Shown here one piece after another: positions 17,132 through 26,567 of a DNA stretch of 64,000 nt (its first letter is position 1; each line of letters starts with the position of its first letter). Made by a program: the position numbers and the translations under genes. This DNA comes from Nesterenkonia populi (GTDB lineage: Bacteria > Actinomycetota > Actinomycetes > Actinomycetales > Micrococcaceae), in NCBI RefSeq assembly GCF_007994735.1, contig NZ_VOIL01000001.1:2046001-2110000 (forward strand), in the 5' to 3' direction. The notes beneath the pieces are model-generated. The model ran no database searches and was not told the origin of the DNA. It saw only the letters and a list, made by a program, of their open reading frames with translations.

Positions 17132-19219
17132 TCAGCCGCTGCGGGACAGCCGGGAGGGCCACCATATGCGGCGTCCGATGTCCGCGCAGAGGGCAGGGAC
17201 CTGCAGCGTCCGCACCACGAGCGTGTCGATCGCCACGCCCAGCGCCACCAGGAATGCCAGCTGCACCATGAACATCAGCGGCAGCACTGCCAGCGCAGCG
17301 AAGGTCGCCGCGAGCACCACTCCGGCTGAGGTGATCACTCCGCCGGTGACCACCAATGAGCGCAGCACGCCCTCCGAGGCGCCATGCATCGGCGTCTCCT
17401 CCCGAGCCCTGGTCATGAGGAAGATGTTGTAGTCGACCCCCAGGGCGACCAGGAACATGAACCCGTACAGGGGCACCGTCGGGTCCGCCCCGGGGAATCC
17501 GAAGACGTGGTTGAACACCAGCGCCGAGATGCCCAGTGCGGCCAGATAGGACAGCACCGTGGTGGCCACCAGGATCAGCGGGGTGACCACCGCCCGGAAC
17601 AGCAGCACCAGAATGAGCGTGACCGCCAGCAGCACACTGGGCACAATGACCGTCAGGTCACGCTGGGCGGTCTCGTTGGTGTCCAGCTGAGTGGCGGTGG
17701 TGCCGCCGACCAGGGCCTCCTCGTCCAGTCCGGCGAGCTCCGCGCGCAGTGCCGCCACCGTCTCCTCTGCTTCCGGGGAGTCCGCCGCGCTGTTCAGGGT
17801 CGCCGAGATCTGCACCCATCCGTCGACCTCCTGGGCCTGCTGCGGCTCCTGCGCCGGTGCTTGGCCCTCGGCCAGCAGCTGGGCGGAGGCCACGCCGTCG
17901 ATGCTCTCGGCCGCCTCAAGGGCATCCTCCGCCTCGTCGCTGCTGACGAACACGTTGGCCGGGGCGCCGGTGCCCGCGTCGAAGTGCTCCTCCAGCAGCT
18001 CCTGGCCCGCCTTGGTCTCCGTCTCCCCGAGGACCACCTCGGACTGGGCAACGCCCTCGGCCCGCAGCTGTCCCACTGCCCCGGCGGCCAGCACCAGCAG
18101 CAGCGTGACCGTCACCCAGACGGCACGGGGACGGCGCCGCACCAGATGCGCGACCCGCCGCCACAGCCGGTGCTGGGCCGCGGAGCCCTCCGCCCGGACG
18201 TGCGGGGTCTTCGGCCAGAACGCGGGCCTGCCCACCAGGGCCAGCATCGCCGGGAGGAACGTGAGGGTCGCCGCCATGGAGAAGACGATGCCCGTGGCCG
18301 CCACCGGCCCCAGAGCACGGTTGGAGTTGAGGTCGGAGAGCAGCAGGCACAGCAGTGCCACCGCTACCGTTCCGCCCGAGGCGAGGATCGGGGGCGCGGA
18401 CCTGCGGACGGCCCGGGACAAGGCCCCATACCGGCTTCGCTGGACCCCCAGCTCCTCCCGGTACCTGGCCACGAGCAGCAGCGAGTAGTCAGTGGCCGCA
18501 CCGATCACCAGGATCGACAGGATCCCCTGAACCTGCCCGTTGAGCTGGATCCATCCCGCATCCGCCATCAGGTAGATCACAGTGATGGCGGCACAGAGCG
18601 CGCCCACCGAGGAGACCAGCACCAGCACCGGCAGCAGCACTGACCTGTAGACCGTCACGAGGATGACGAAGACCGCTGCAACGGCGACCAGCAGCAGCAT
18701 CCCGTCCACCCCGGCGAACGCCTCAGAGAGGTCGGCGGAGAGAGCGGCGGGGCCTGTCACATAGGCCTCCCACTCACCCGCGGGCAGCTGCTCATCGACG
18801 AGCTCGCGCAGATCCACCAGGGCGTCGTCCTCAGCGGCGTCCTCCTCCAGCAGGACAGTCATCTGGGCCGCGGCGCCGCTCTCGGCCGGCTGGGCAGGCG
18901 CGGATTCCAGCACCCCGTCCAGCTCGGCAGCGGCCTCACCGGCCTCCTGCAGCTGCTCCACGTGCGCCTCGGTGAGTTCGCCGCCGTCGGGCGCGGCGAT
19001 CACTGTGGCGGGCACAGCGTCATCGTCGCCGAACTGCTCCTGGAGCTCCAGGGCCTGGGTGGACTCAGCATCGGCGGGCAGGAAGGTCGCCTGATCGTTG
19101 GTCGTCACCTCGGAGATCACCCCGAAGGTCTGCCCGCCCCAGGCGGTCCACGCCAACCACAGGAGGGTCAGCACAGCGGGGATCAGGACACGGACGGAGC
19201 GCCGGGGAAGAGCCATCAT
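17132..19219 (-). CDS. MMPL/RND family transporter
   Basis: 695 aa with two repeats of one helix, a large extracytoplasmic loop and a five- to six-helix bundle (about 12 helices), the MMPL layout. Each bundle holds the RND-like charged motif region (GAATDYSLLLVARYREEL near residue 240; GVDYNIFLMTRAREE near residue 600) used for proton coupling. MMPL proteins export lipids or drugs. It starts with ATG ATG and diverges from a MarR gene, which suggests inducible efflux. The 235-bp gap upstream holds the shared control region at 19416-19435; its remaining part shows nothing clear. Confidence 0.9.
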   Translation of the reverse strand: MMALPRRSVRVLIPAVLTLLWLAWTAWGGQTFGVISEVTTNDQATFLPADAESTQALELQEQFGDDDAVPATVIAAPDGGELTEAHVEQLQEAGEAAAELDGVLESAPAQPAESGAAAQMTVLLEEDAAEDDALVDLRELVDEQLPAGEWEAYVTGPAALSADLSEAFAGVDGMLLLVAVAAVFVILVTVYRSVLLPVLVLVSSVGALCAAITVIYLMADAGWIQLNGQVQGILSILVIGAATDYSLLLVARYREELGVQRSRYGALSRAVRRSAPPILASGGTVAVALLCLLLSDLNSNRALGPVAATGIVFSMAATLTFLPAMLALVGRPAFWPKTPHVRAEGSAAQHRLWRRVAHLVRRRPRAVWVTVTLLLVLAAGAVGQLRAEGVAQSEVVLGETETKAGQELLEEHFDAGTGAPANVFVSSDEAEDALEAAESIDGVASAQLLAEGQAPAQEPQQAQEVDGWVQISATLNSAADSPEAEETVAALRAELAGLDEEALVGGTTATQLDTNETAQRDLTVIVPSVLLAVTLILVLLFRAVVTPLILVATTVLSYLAALGISALVFNHVFGFPGADPTVPLYGFMFLVALGVDYNIFLMTRAREETPMHGASEGVLRSLVVTGGVITSAGVVLAATFAALAVLPLMFMVQLAFLVALGVAIDTLVVRTLQVPALCADIGRRIWWPSRLSRSG

Positions 19220-19415
19220 CCCAGGGCTCCGGGCCTGAGGCTCTCAGCGAACGGCTCGACGACGACGCCGAGGAGGGCGCCGTCGTAAGCTTGAGGCTGC
19301 TGCACAGGGGGCAGGCCTGAAGCAGAGGCCCCCGCGGCGTCAGGTGCGGTGCTCGTGGCTTTGCTCCTTAGTGCGTCGAAAGCGGGCCCGAATCCCGCCG
19401 CATGTAGCTAATCTG

Positions 19416-19435
19416 GCTAGTAATAACCCTAGCTT
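19416..19435. promoter_or_regulatory. candidate MarR operator with overlapping divergent -10 boxes
   Basis: GCTAG-N8-CTAGC (19416-19433) is an inverted repeat in an AT-rich island. It spans TAGGGT on the minus strand (19432-19427, MMPL side) and TAGCTT on the plus strand (19430-19435, marR side). One MarR dimer there would silence both genes. The two -10 assignments are inference. Confidence 0.55.
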
Positions 19436-19454
19436 ACTGATGGAGTGACTTCTG

Positions 19455-20021
19455 ATGGACAGCCCAGAAAGTGCCTCTGCCCCGGAGCTGCCGATGATGG
19501 ACCCGCGCGTCATGGACCCTTCCGGCGAGCTCCTGGACATCAGCGGGATGAACCCCGCAGAAGCGGACCAGGCGCTCGAGGTGCTGACCGCCCTCAGGGC
19601 GTGGCACCAGGCCGAGCGCCGTATGAACGAAGCGTCCCAGCGCTACATGAAGCTGGGCGAGAACGACATGCGTGCCCTGCGCTGGGCCATCGCGGCCCAG
19701 CGCAGCGGCCGGACTGTCACTCCGACGATGATCGCTCAGCACCTGGGCATCTCAACAGCGTCGGTGACCAAGATGCTTGACCGCCTGGAGCGCGGAGAGC
19801 ACATCCGCCGCCGCCCCCACCCAGTGGACCGGCGCAGCAGCACCGTCGAAGTGACCGAGGAGACACAGCGGGCCGCCCGCGAATCGGTGGGCCGAAGCCA
19901 CGCTGAGCGATACCGCGTCGCCGCCGAGATGACCCCCGAGGAGAGAGGCGCAGTGATCCGGTTCCTGGAGGCCCTCACCTCCACTGAGGATACTGCCGGC
20001 TCAGCCTCTGCCTCAGAGTAG
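19455..20021 (+). CDS. MarR family transcriptional regulator
   Basis: 188 aa. A winged helix-turn-helix lies in the middle (TPTMIAQHLGISTASVTKMLDRLERGEHI, then the wing RRRPHPVDRRSSTVEVTEE), with dimerisation helices at both ends. The 45 N-terminal residues are an acidic extension. GGAG sits about 10 bases before the ATG. It probably represses the divergent MMPL exporter and itself. It converges with the BCCT gene across a 27-bp gap that has no clear terminator. Confidence 0.88.
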   Translation: MDSPESASAPELPMMDPRVMDPSGELLDISGMNPAEADQALEVLTALRAWHQAERRMNEASQRYMKLGENDMRALRWAIAAQRSGRTVTPTMIAQHLGISTASVTKMLDRLERGEHIRRRPHPVDRRSSTVEVTEETQRAARESVGRSHAERYRVAAEMTPEERGAVIRFLEALTSTEDTAGSASASE

Positions 20022-20048
20022 GCGCCAGGCACAGGAGCCCCGACAGGC

Positions 20049-21881
20049 TCAGATGTGGGGCGGGTTCTTGCCCTGGAACGGCTCACCGGCGGTGGGGTCG
20101 ATCCAAGGCTGCTCTCCGGTGCGGATGCGGTACTCCTGCACCACCTCCGGCTGCTCGGCGTGGTCCACGTCCGGAGCGTTCTCCGGCTGGCTGCCCTCGG
20201 CGTAGTCGGGTGCGACCACAGCCTCAGAGAGCTCCGGGTCACCCTCCTCCATACGACGCTGGTACTCCTCCGGGGGCAGTGTCCGCAGCCAGCGGCGGGA
20301 CGGCAGGTGCCCCAGCTCGCCAGCGTCCTCGCGCATGGCACGGTGGAGGCTGTACATCATGAAGAATGCCAGAACGAAGAACGGCAGCCCGAAGAACAGG
20401 GCCACATCACGGAGGACCGCGAGGCCGCCCTCCTCGTCCTCCTCAGTACCGGTGAACACCAGCAGCACGGTGGCGACCACACCGATGTAGATGGCCCAGA
20501 TCGCACGCTGGTGGGGTGCAGTGGTGCCCTTGGGCCGGCCCTCGCCGTCATAGCCGTTGCACATGTCATCCAGCACCAGGGAGGCGGAGTCCAGGGAGGT
20601 GATGAAGAAGACGCCGACCAGCAGGATGGCCACCGCGCTGGTGAGGGTCGTCAGCGGGTAGTGCTCCAGCAGCGCGAACATCGAGGTCTCCGCGCCGTAC
20701 TCGAGCACGTGGTCGACGACGCCTCCTTCGCCGAAGAATTCGACGTCGAACACGGCGGCGGCCCAGGTGCCGAACCAGATGATGGTGAACAGGGTGGGCA
20801 GGCCCAGCACACCCAGGACGAACTGGCGCACAGATCGGCCGCGGGAGATGCGGGCGATGAAGATGCCCACGAAGGGCGCCCAAGCAATGGTCCAGCCCCA
20901 GTAGAAGATGGTCCAGTCCTGCTGCCAGCCGGTATCGGCGAGCGTGTCGTTCCAGAACATCACTTCGGGCAGTATGTCGATGTAGGTGCCGGCTGCCTCA
21001 ACCACCCCGCGAAGCAGGAAGATGGTGGGGCCGGTGACGATGACGAAGAGCAGCAGGAGGACGCTCATCCCGATGTTGAAGTTCGACAGCACCTTGATGC
21101 CCCTGTCGATGCCCAGCACCGCGGAGATGGTCGCGATGACAGTCACCGTCGTGATGATGACGATGATCCCCCAGTCCTCTTCGGTGAAGCCGAACGCTTC
21201 GGAGAGGCCCTGGTGGACCTGCAGGGTGCCCAGCCCGATGGACATGCCGATGCCGAAGATGGTGCCGACGATGGCGAAGATGTCGATGCCCTTGCCGATG
21301 GGGCCGTGAATCCCGTCGCCGAGGATCGGCTGGAACAGAGAGGACACGCGCGGGGGCAGGTTCCTCTTGTAGATGAAGTAGGCGAAGGCAAGGCCAGGCA
21401 GGGCGAAGATCGTCCAGGTGTGCAGTCCGAAGTGATACAGAGTAAAGCCGATGGCGTCGCGGGCAGCCTCCGACGTCTCCCCTTCGATGCCCAGCTCCCC
21501 GGCGCGCGGGGGATCGGCGAAGTGGAATGCCGGCTCGGCCACGGCCCAGAACATCAGGATGGTGCCGATGCCGGCGGCGAAGAGCATGCCGAACCAGGCC
21601 AGATCGGAGTGCCGGGGCTTCTCGTCGTCAGCTCCGAGCTTCAGCCGCCCGAACCGGCTGAGGCCGATGTAGATCAGGAAAATGAGGAAAACAGAGACGC
21701 CGAAGATGAAGAACCAGCCGAAGTGCTGGAAGATCCAATCAGCAACCTGTGCCCAGAATTCACCCATCTGCTCGGGAATGAACAGGGTGACGGCGACAAA
21801 GACCACCACAAAAGCCGAGGACGAGAAGAACAGAAGCGGGTTCGTCCTCAATCGAAACAGGTCGTGGACCTTATCGAGCAT
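20049..21881 (-). CDS. BCCT family betaine/carnitine/choline-type transporter
   Basis: 610 aa with 12 helices. BCCT signatures: the GIGTILMFWAVAEP stretch in helix 3, the aromatic TLYHFGLHTWTIFAL in helix 4, and WTIFYWGWTIAWAPFVGIF in helix 8 followed by ARISRGRSVRQF. Trp and Tyr residues there form the quaternary-ammonium box. The helix 3 glycine motif (G-M-G-I-G in BetP) is altered here. The C-terminal tail of about 80 residues is acidic, unlike the basic osmosensing tail of BetP. SD GGAAGGG precedes the ATG. It probably imports a compatible solute. Confidence 0.92.
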   Translation of the reverse strand: MLDKVHDLFRLRTNPLLFFSSSAFVVVFVAVTLFIPEQMGEFWAQVADWIFQHFGWFFIFGVSVFLIFLIYIGLSRFGRLKLGADDEKPRHSDLAWFGMLFAAGIGTILMFWAVAEPAFHFADPPRAGELGIEGETSEAARDAIGFTLYHFGLHTWTIFALPGLAFAYFIYKRNLPPRVSSLFQPILGDGIHGPIGKGIDIFAIVGTIFGIGMSIGLGTLQVHQGLSEAFGFTEEDWGIIVIITTVTVIATISAVLGIDRGIKVLSNFNIGMSVLLLLFVIVTGPTIFLLRGVVEAAGTYIDILPEVMFWNDTLADTGWQQDWTIFYWGWTIAWAPFVGIFIARISRGRSVRQFVLGVLGLPTLFTIIWFGTWAAAVFDVEFFGEGGVVDHVLEYGAETSMFALLEHYPLTTLTSAVAILLVGVFFITSLDSASLVLDDMCNGYDGEGRPKGTTAPHQRAIWAIYIGVVATVLLVFTGTEEDEEGGLAVLRDVALFFGLPFFVLAFFMMYSLHRAMREDAGELGHLPSRRWLRTLPPEEYQRRMEEGDPELSEAVVAPDYAEGSQPENAPDVDHAEQPEVVQEYRIRTGEQPWIDPTAGEPFQGKNPPHI

Positions 21882-21971
21882 ATTTCCCTTCCGGCATGCA
21901 CCTGGAGCTCAGTCCGAGCACACGCATAGTCAAGCTTCGAACGGTGCCCTACCGTAGGCAGGCCGCGCAGG

Positions 21972-22017
21972 AAAAAGCAATGACCCGCTCCGAGTAAATC
22001 TCGGAACGGGTCATTGC
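21972..22017 (-). terminator. rpsA intrinsic terminator
   Basis: The arms GCAATGACCCG-x-TCCGAG and CTCGGA-x-CGGGTCATTGC enclose a 5-base loop; 17 pairs form with one internal mismatch. Read on the minus strand the hairpin is followed by TTTTT (21976-21972), so it terminates rpsA transcripts before the BCCT gene. The rest of the 172-bp gap holds only the BCCT ribosome-binding site. Confidence 0.92.
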
Positions 22018-22053
22018 GAAGAGGTATCGGATCAGAATCCGACACTCGAGGAA

Positions 22054-23556
22054 TCAGTTGCCGGTGAGCTTCTCCCGCAGCGCGGCCAGTGCCTCGTCGG
22101 AAGCCAGGGTGCCAGCGTCGACAGGCTCCTCAGCGGAGGAGTAGTTGCTCTGTGCCGGCTCGGCAGGGCGACGCTCGGAGCGGGAGGAGCCGCCGGAGAC
22201 GGAAGCTTCGGCCGCAGCCTCGGCGTCGGCCTCCACAGCCTTCCGGACCTGGTCCTTGTGCTGCTCCCAGCGCTCGGCAGCCGCGGCGTACTGAGCCTCC
22301 CAAGCAGCGCGCTGCTCGTCGTAGCCCTCCATCCACTCGTTGGTCTCCGGGTCGAAGCCTTCGGGGTACTTGTAGTTCCCCTCGTCGTCGTACTCGGCGT
22401 CCATGCCGTAGAGGGCGGGGTCGAACTCCTCAGCGTCCGGGTCCACGTCCTCGTTGGCCTGCTTCAGGGACAGGCTGATGCGGCGGCGCTCCAGGTCGAT
22501 GTCGATGACCTTGACGAAGACCTCGTCGTTGACGGAGACGACCTGCTCCGCCAGGTCCACGTGGCGAACAGCCAGCTCGGAGATGTGCACCAGGCCCTCG
22601 ATGCCGTCCTCGACGCGGACGAACGCACCGAAGGGAACCAGCTTGGTGACCTTGCCGGGCACGATCTGGCCCAGGGCGTGGGTACGGGCGAAGGTCTGCC
22701 ACGGGTCTTCCTGGGTGGCCTTCAGCGACAGGGAGACGCGCTCGCGGTCCATGTCCACCTCGAGGACCTCCACGGTGACCTCATCGCCCACGGAGACGAC
22801 CTCGTTCGGGTGGTCGATGTGCTTCCAGGACAGCTCGGAGACGTGCACCAGGCCGTCCACGCCGCCCAGGTCCACGAAGGCGCCGAAGTTGACGATGGAG
22901 GAGACCACGCCGTTGCGGACCTGTCCGCGCTCCAGCTTGTTGAGGAAGGAGGAGCGGACCTCGGACTGGGTCTGCTCCAGCCATGCCCGCCGGGACAGGA
23001 CCACGTTGTTGCGGTTCTTGTCCAGCTCGATGATCTTGGCTTCGATCTCCTGGCCGATGTAGGGGGCCAGGTCCCGGACGCGGCGCATCTCCACCAGAGA
23101 GGCGGGGAGGAATCCGCGGAGACCGATGTCAAGGATGAGGCCGCCCTTGACGACCTCGATGACGGTGCCGGTGACGACGCCGTCCTCCTCCTTGACCTTC
23201 TCGATGTCGCCCCAGGCGCGCTCGTACTGGGCGCGCTTCTTGGACAGGATCAGACGGCCTTCCTTGTCCTCCTTCTGGAGAACGAGGGCCTCGACCTTGT
23301 CACCGACCTGAACGACCTCATCCGGGTCAACATCATGCTTGATGGACAGCTCGCGGGAGGGGATGACGCCTTCGGTCTTGTACCCGATGTCCAGGAGGAC
23401 CTCGTCGCGGTCGACCTTGACAATGGTTCCTTCGACCATGTCGCCGTCGGTGAAGTACTTCATCGTGGCGTCGACGGCGGCCAGGAACTCTTCGGCGGTG
23501 CCGATGTCGTTGATAGCGACCTGAGGGGCACCGGGGGCGGTTGCGGTGGTGGTCAT
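22054..23556 (-). CDS. rpsA: 30S ribosomal protein S1
   Basis: 500 aa with four S1/OB RNA-binding repeats at roughly residues 36-108, 124-190, 210-279 and 296-365 (for example VVSSIVNFGAFVDLGGVDG and VTKLVPFGAFVRVEDG). A disordered acidic and Ala/Glu-rich tail of 130 residues follows. The four-repeat form is typical of actinobacteria, versus six in E. coli. S1 helps mRNA engage the 30S subunit. It lies downstream of polA on the same strand with a 180-bp gap, enough for its own promoter (TTGTCA-N16-TGCTAA is a weak candidate), and ends at the hairpin 21972-22017. Confidence 0.97.
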   Translation of the reverse strand: MTTTATAPGAPQVAINDIGTAEEFLAAVDATMKYFTDGDMVEGTIVKVDRDEVLLDIGYKTEGVIPSRELSIKHDVDPDEVVQVGDKVEALVLQKEDKEGRLILSKKRAQYERAWGDIEKVKEEDGVVTGTVIEVVKGGLILDIGLRGFLPASLVEMRRVRDLAPYIGQEIEAKIIELDKNRNNVVLSRRAWLEQTQSEVRSSFLNKLERGQVRNGVVSSIVNFGAFVDLGGVDGLVHVSELSWKHIDHPNEVVSVGDEVTVEVLEVDMDRERVSLSLKATQEDPWQTFARTHALGQIVPGKVTKLVPFGAFVRVEDGIEGLVHISELAVRHVDLAEQVVSVNDEVFVKVIDIDLERRRISLSLKQANEDVDPDAEEFDPALYGMDAEYDDEGNYKYPEGFDPETNEWMEGYDEQRAAWEAQYAAAAERWEQHKDQVRKAVEADAEAAAEASVSGGSSRSERRPAEPAQSNYSSAEEPVDAGTLASDEALAALREKLTGN

Positions 23557-23736
23557 GTAGTAGGGGCTCCGATATGGATTGTTCTTCTAGGGTCAGTGCA
23601 CAGTTCTTCCTTAGCACTGAGCGACGGACAAATGACAATAGATATTCTGTGTCAGAGGTCGGATCGACTCTGTGCGCAGAACGCGCCCGTTCAGTCTATA
23701 TCGCCGGAGCAACCCGCTCAAGCCGCGGGAACGGGC

Positions 23737-26535
23737 TCAGTGGGCAGCTTCGTGCCAGGTGGCCCCGGTGCCGAGGTTGACGTCCAAGGGAACGTCCAGC
23801 TCAGCCGCGCCCGCCATCTTCTCGACCACGAGCTGGCTGACCTGCTCCGCCTCTCCCGGGGCGACCTCGAGGACGAGCTCGTCGTGGACCTGAAGCAGCA
23901 CTCGGCTTCCGAGCTGAGCCTGCTCGAGGGCAGCGTCGACGTCGATCATGGCGCGTTTGATGATGTCCGCCGCTGAGCCCTGGATCGGGGCGTTGAGGGC
24001 GGCGCGCTCTGCCATCTGGCGCAGCTGGCGGCTCTCGCTGGTGAGATCCGGCAGGTAGCGGCGGCGCCCGTAGATGGTGGAGGTGTACCCGTCCTTCTTC
24101 GCCTGGGCGACGATGTCGCGCAGGTAGTCGCGGACGGCGCCGAAGCGCTCGAAGTACTCATTCATCAGGTCCCGGGCCTCGTCCACGCCGATGCCGAGCT
24201 GCTTGGAGAGCCCGAAGCTGGAGAGCCCGTAGACCAGCCCGTAGCTCATCGCCTTGACCTTGGAGCGCTGCTCAAGGGTGACCTCCTCGGTGCCGACGCC
24301 GAAGACCCGGGCGCCGACGAAGCTGTGCAGGTCCTCACCGGCCCGGAACGCCTCGATCAGCTCCCGGTCCCCGGAGAGGTGGGCCATGATGCGCATCTCG
24401 ATCTGGGAGTAGTCGGCGGTGAGCAGCGACTCGTAGCCTCGGCCCACCACGAAGGCGTCGCGGATCTTCCGGCCGGCAGCGGTGCGGATCGGGATGTTCT
24501 GCAGGTTGGGGTGCAGCGAGGAGAGCCTGCCGGTGGCCGCGACCGTCTGGGCGTAGGTGGTGTGGATCCGGCCGTCGTCGCCGACCGCCTCGGTCAGCCC
24601 CGTGACGGTTTGCCGCAGCTTCGAGGAGTCCCTGTGGTTCATCAGGTGCACCAGGAACTCGTTCTGCGTCTTGGCCAGCAGGTCCTGGAGGGTCTCCACG
24701 TCGGTGGAGTAGCCGGTCTTGTTCTTCTTGACCCCCTGGGTGGGCAGCTCCAATTCTTCGAAGAGCACGGTCTGCAGCTGCTTGGGCGAGCCGAGGTTCA
24801 CCTCGTGGCCGACCACCGCGTAGGCGGCCTCCGCGGACTCGGCGATGGCCCGCTCGAACTCTGCGTCAAGCTCGGCGAGCTTCTCCTGGGACACGGCGAT
24901 GCCCGTGAGCTCCATCTGCAGGAGGATCTCGGCCAAGGGGATCTCCAGCTCGTAGAGCAGCTGCTCCGCCTTCCGCTCGGTGAGCTGGGAGTGCAGAGCC
25001 GCGGAGAGCGGGTGCAGCAGCATCCCATGGACCGCGGCCGCCGCGAGGTCCGCCTCGGAGACTCCGGGCAGCGGCTCCTCGTCGAAGAGGGACTGCTGGG
25101 CGCCGTCGTTCTCCGCGTCCTTGAACTTCTCACCGCCGATGTAGTCCTGGGGCTCCGCGGAGCCGTTGAGGTGCTGGGCAATCAGGTCGGGGAAGCTGAA
25201 GCTGCGGCGGTCCGGCTGGATCAGGTATCCGGAGATGAGGGTGTCCTCCACCGCCCCGCGCAGGTGCAGGCCCCGCCAGGCGAGGCGCTTGCCGGCGTCC
25301 TTGCAGTCGTGGACCAGCTTGGGCGAGCCCGGTTCCGCCAACCATTCGGCGAGTGCGGTCTCCAGGTCCTGGTCAGCGTCGGTGAGGGAGACGGCGATGC
25401 CGGGCGCGGGCTCCTCCGGGTCCTCGCTGGGGGCGACGATGACGACGGCGATGGCTTCTGCGGCGCGTGCGGCGTCGTCGCGCTTGGCCTTGGTGGAGAG
25501 CGACTCGTGGGACTTGTCGATGATGACGGCGAGGCCCAGCGGGGCCTCGTGGGCGCTGAGGAAGGCAGAAAGCTGATCGGCATCGGCGGCGATGCCGATC
25601 AGCGGAAGGGCATGAGTCGGCTCGGCGCTGAGGTCGGCATCGGGGAAGCGGGCGGCGAAGGTCTCGAAGAGGCGTTCGCGGATCTGGTTGAACTCCAGAG
25701 AGTCGAAGAGCGGCTCGACTGCCTCCCGGTCCGGCGGGGTGAGGATGGCCTCCTCCAGTGCGACCGGCACCTCCAGGTCGCGGACCAGGAGATTGAGCTG
25801 GAGGTTCCGCTCCACATCGTCGAGGGCGGCCCGCAGGTTCTCCCCCGCCTTGCCCGTGATCTCCTCGGCGTGATCGATGATGCCGCGGGTGGAGCCGTAC
25901 TGCGCGATCCACTTGGCAGCGGTCTTGGGGCCCACCTTGGGGACCCCGGGCAGGTTGTCCGCGGATTCGCCCACCAGGGCCGCGAGGTCCGGGTACTGGG
26001 CCGGGGGAACCAGGTATTTGGCCTCCACGCCCTCCGGGTCCAGGCGCAGGGTCTTGGAGAGGCCGGTGGTCGGGTAGTCCAGGTGGGTGCTCTCAGTGAC
26101 CAGCTGCAGGGCGTCCCGGTCGCCCGAGACGATGAGGCTCTGCCAGCCGGCGGCCTCGGCCTGGGTGACGTAGGCGGCGACGATGTCGTCGGCCTCATAT
26201 CCCTCCACCGTGACCGCGGGGATCGTCAGGGCTTCGGCGACCTGCTGGATGAGGCTGACCTGCCCGGCGAACTCCTCGGGCGCCTTGTCCCGGCCGTCCT
26301 TGTACTCGTCGTAGGACTCGTGCCGGAACGTGGGGGCGTCGAGGTCGAATGCGAGCACCACGTGGGTGGGCTGCTCCTCCCGGATGAGCTTCAGCAGCAT
26401 GTTGGTGAACCCGTACACGGCGTTGGTGTACTGCCCGGAGCTGGTGAGGAACCCTTCCGGCGGCAGGGCGTAGAACGCGCGGAATGCCATGGAGTGCCCG
26501 TCGATCACCAGCAGCTTGTTGCCCTCAGAAGTCAC
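23737..26535 (-). CDS. polA: DNA polymerase I
   Basis: 932 aa. It has an N-terminal 5' nuclease (VIDGHSMAFRAFYALPPEG; GYEADDIVAAY), a degenerate 3'-5' exonuclease region, and a polymerase domain with motif A DYSQIEMRIMAH, motif B RSKVKAMSYGLVYG and motif C LLQVHDELVLEV. At the exonuclease position the D-x-E pair is replaced (LGLAVIID), so proofreading is probably absent, as in mycobacteria. It fills gaps and removes RNA primers. GTG 26535 lies 6 bases after a TAGGGT -10 box, implying a leaderless mRNA. Confidence 0.97.
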   Translation of the reverse strand: MTSEGNKLLVIDGHSMAFRAFYALPPEGFLTSSGQYTNAVYGFTNMLLKLIREEQPTHVVLAFDLDAPTFRHESYDEYKDGRDKAPEEFAGQVSLIQQVAEALTIPAVTVEGYEADDIVAAYVTQAEAAGWQSLIVSGDRDALQLVTESTHLDYPTTGLSKTLRLDPEGVEAKYLVPPAQYPDLAALVGESADNLPGVPKVGPKTAAKWIAQYGSTRGIIDHAEEITGKAGENLRAALDDVERNLQLNLLVRDLEVPVALEEAILTPPDREAVEPLFDSLEFNQIRERLFETFAARFPDADLSAEPTHALPLIGIAADADQLSAFLSAHEAPLGLAVIIDKSHESLSTKAKRDDAARAAEAIAVVIVAPSEDPEEPAPGIAVSLTDADQDLETALAEWLAEPGSPKLVHDCKDAGKRLAWRGLHLRGAVEDTLISGYLIQPDRRSFSFPDLIAQHLNGSAEPQDYIGGEKFKDAENDGAQQSLFDEEPLPGVSEADLAAAAVHGMLLHPLSAALHSQLTERKAEQLLYELEIPLAEILLQMELTGIAVSQEKLAELDAEFERAIAESAEAAYAVVGHEVNLGSPKQLQTVLFEELELPTQGVKKNKTGYSTDVETLQDLLAKTQNEFLVHLMNHRDSSKLRQTVTGLTEAVGDDGRIHTTYAQTVAATGRLSSLHPNLQNIPIRTAAGRKIRDAFVVGRGYESLLTADYSQIEMRIMAHLSGDRELIEAFRAGEDLHSFVGARVFGVGTEEVTLEQRSKVKAMSYGLVYGLSSFGLSKQLGIGVDEARDLMNEYFERFGAVRDYLRDIVAQAKKDGYTSTIYGRRRYLPDLTSESRQLRQMAERAALNAPIQGSAADIIKRAMIDVDAALEQAQLGSRVLLQVHDELVLEVAPGEAEQVSQLVVEKMAGAAELDVPLDVNLGTGATWHEAAH

Positions 26536-26541
26536 GTGTCC

Positions 26542-26547
26542 ACCCTA
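26542..26547 (-). promoter_or_regulatory. -10 box (TAGGGT) of leaderless polA
   Basis: On the minus strand TAGGGT is followed by GGACAC and the GTG start at 26535 (spacing 6). Its mirror partner for the divergent thioesterase gene is only 20 bp away. Confidence 0.65.
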
Positions 26548-26567
26548 CCGCCGGCAGAGGCAGTCAG

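Noticed and set aside
17384..18643. Open frame of over 400 codons antisense to the MMPL gene
   Set aside because: Gln/His/Arg-rich composition typical of GC-rich shadow frames; the opposite strand encodes a clear MMPL protein.
20055..21929. Open frame of over 600 codons antisense to the BCCT gene
   Set aside because: Asp/Glu/His/Gln-rich nonsense composition, no domain, no ribosome-binding site.
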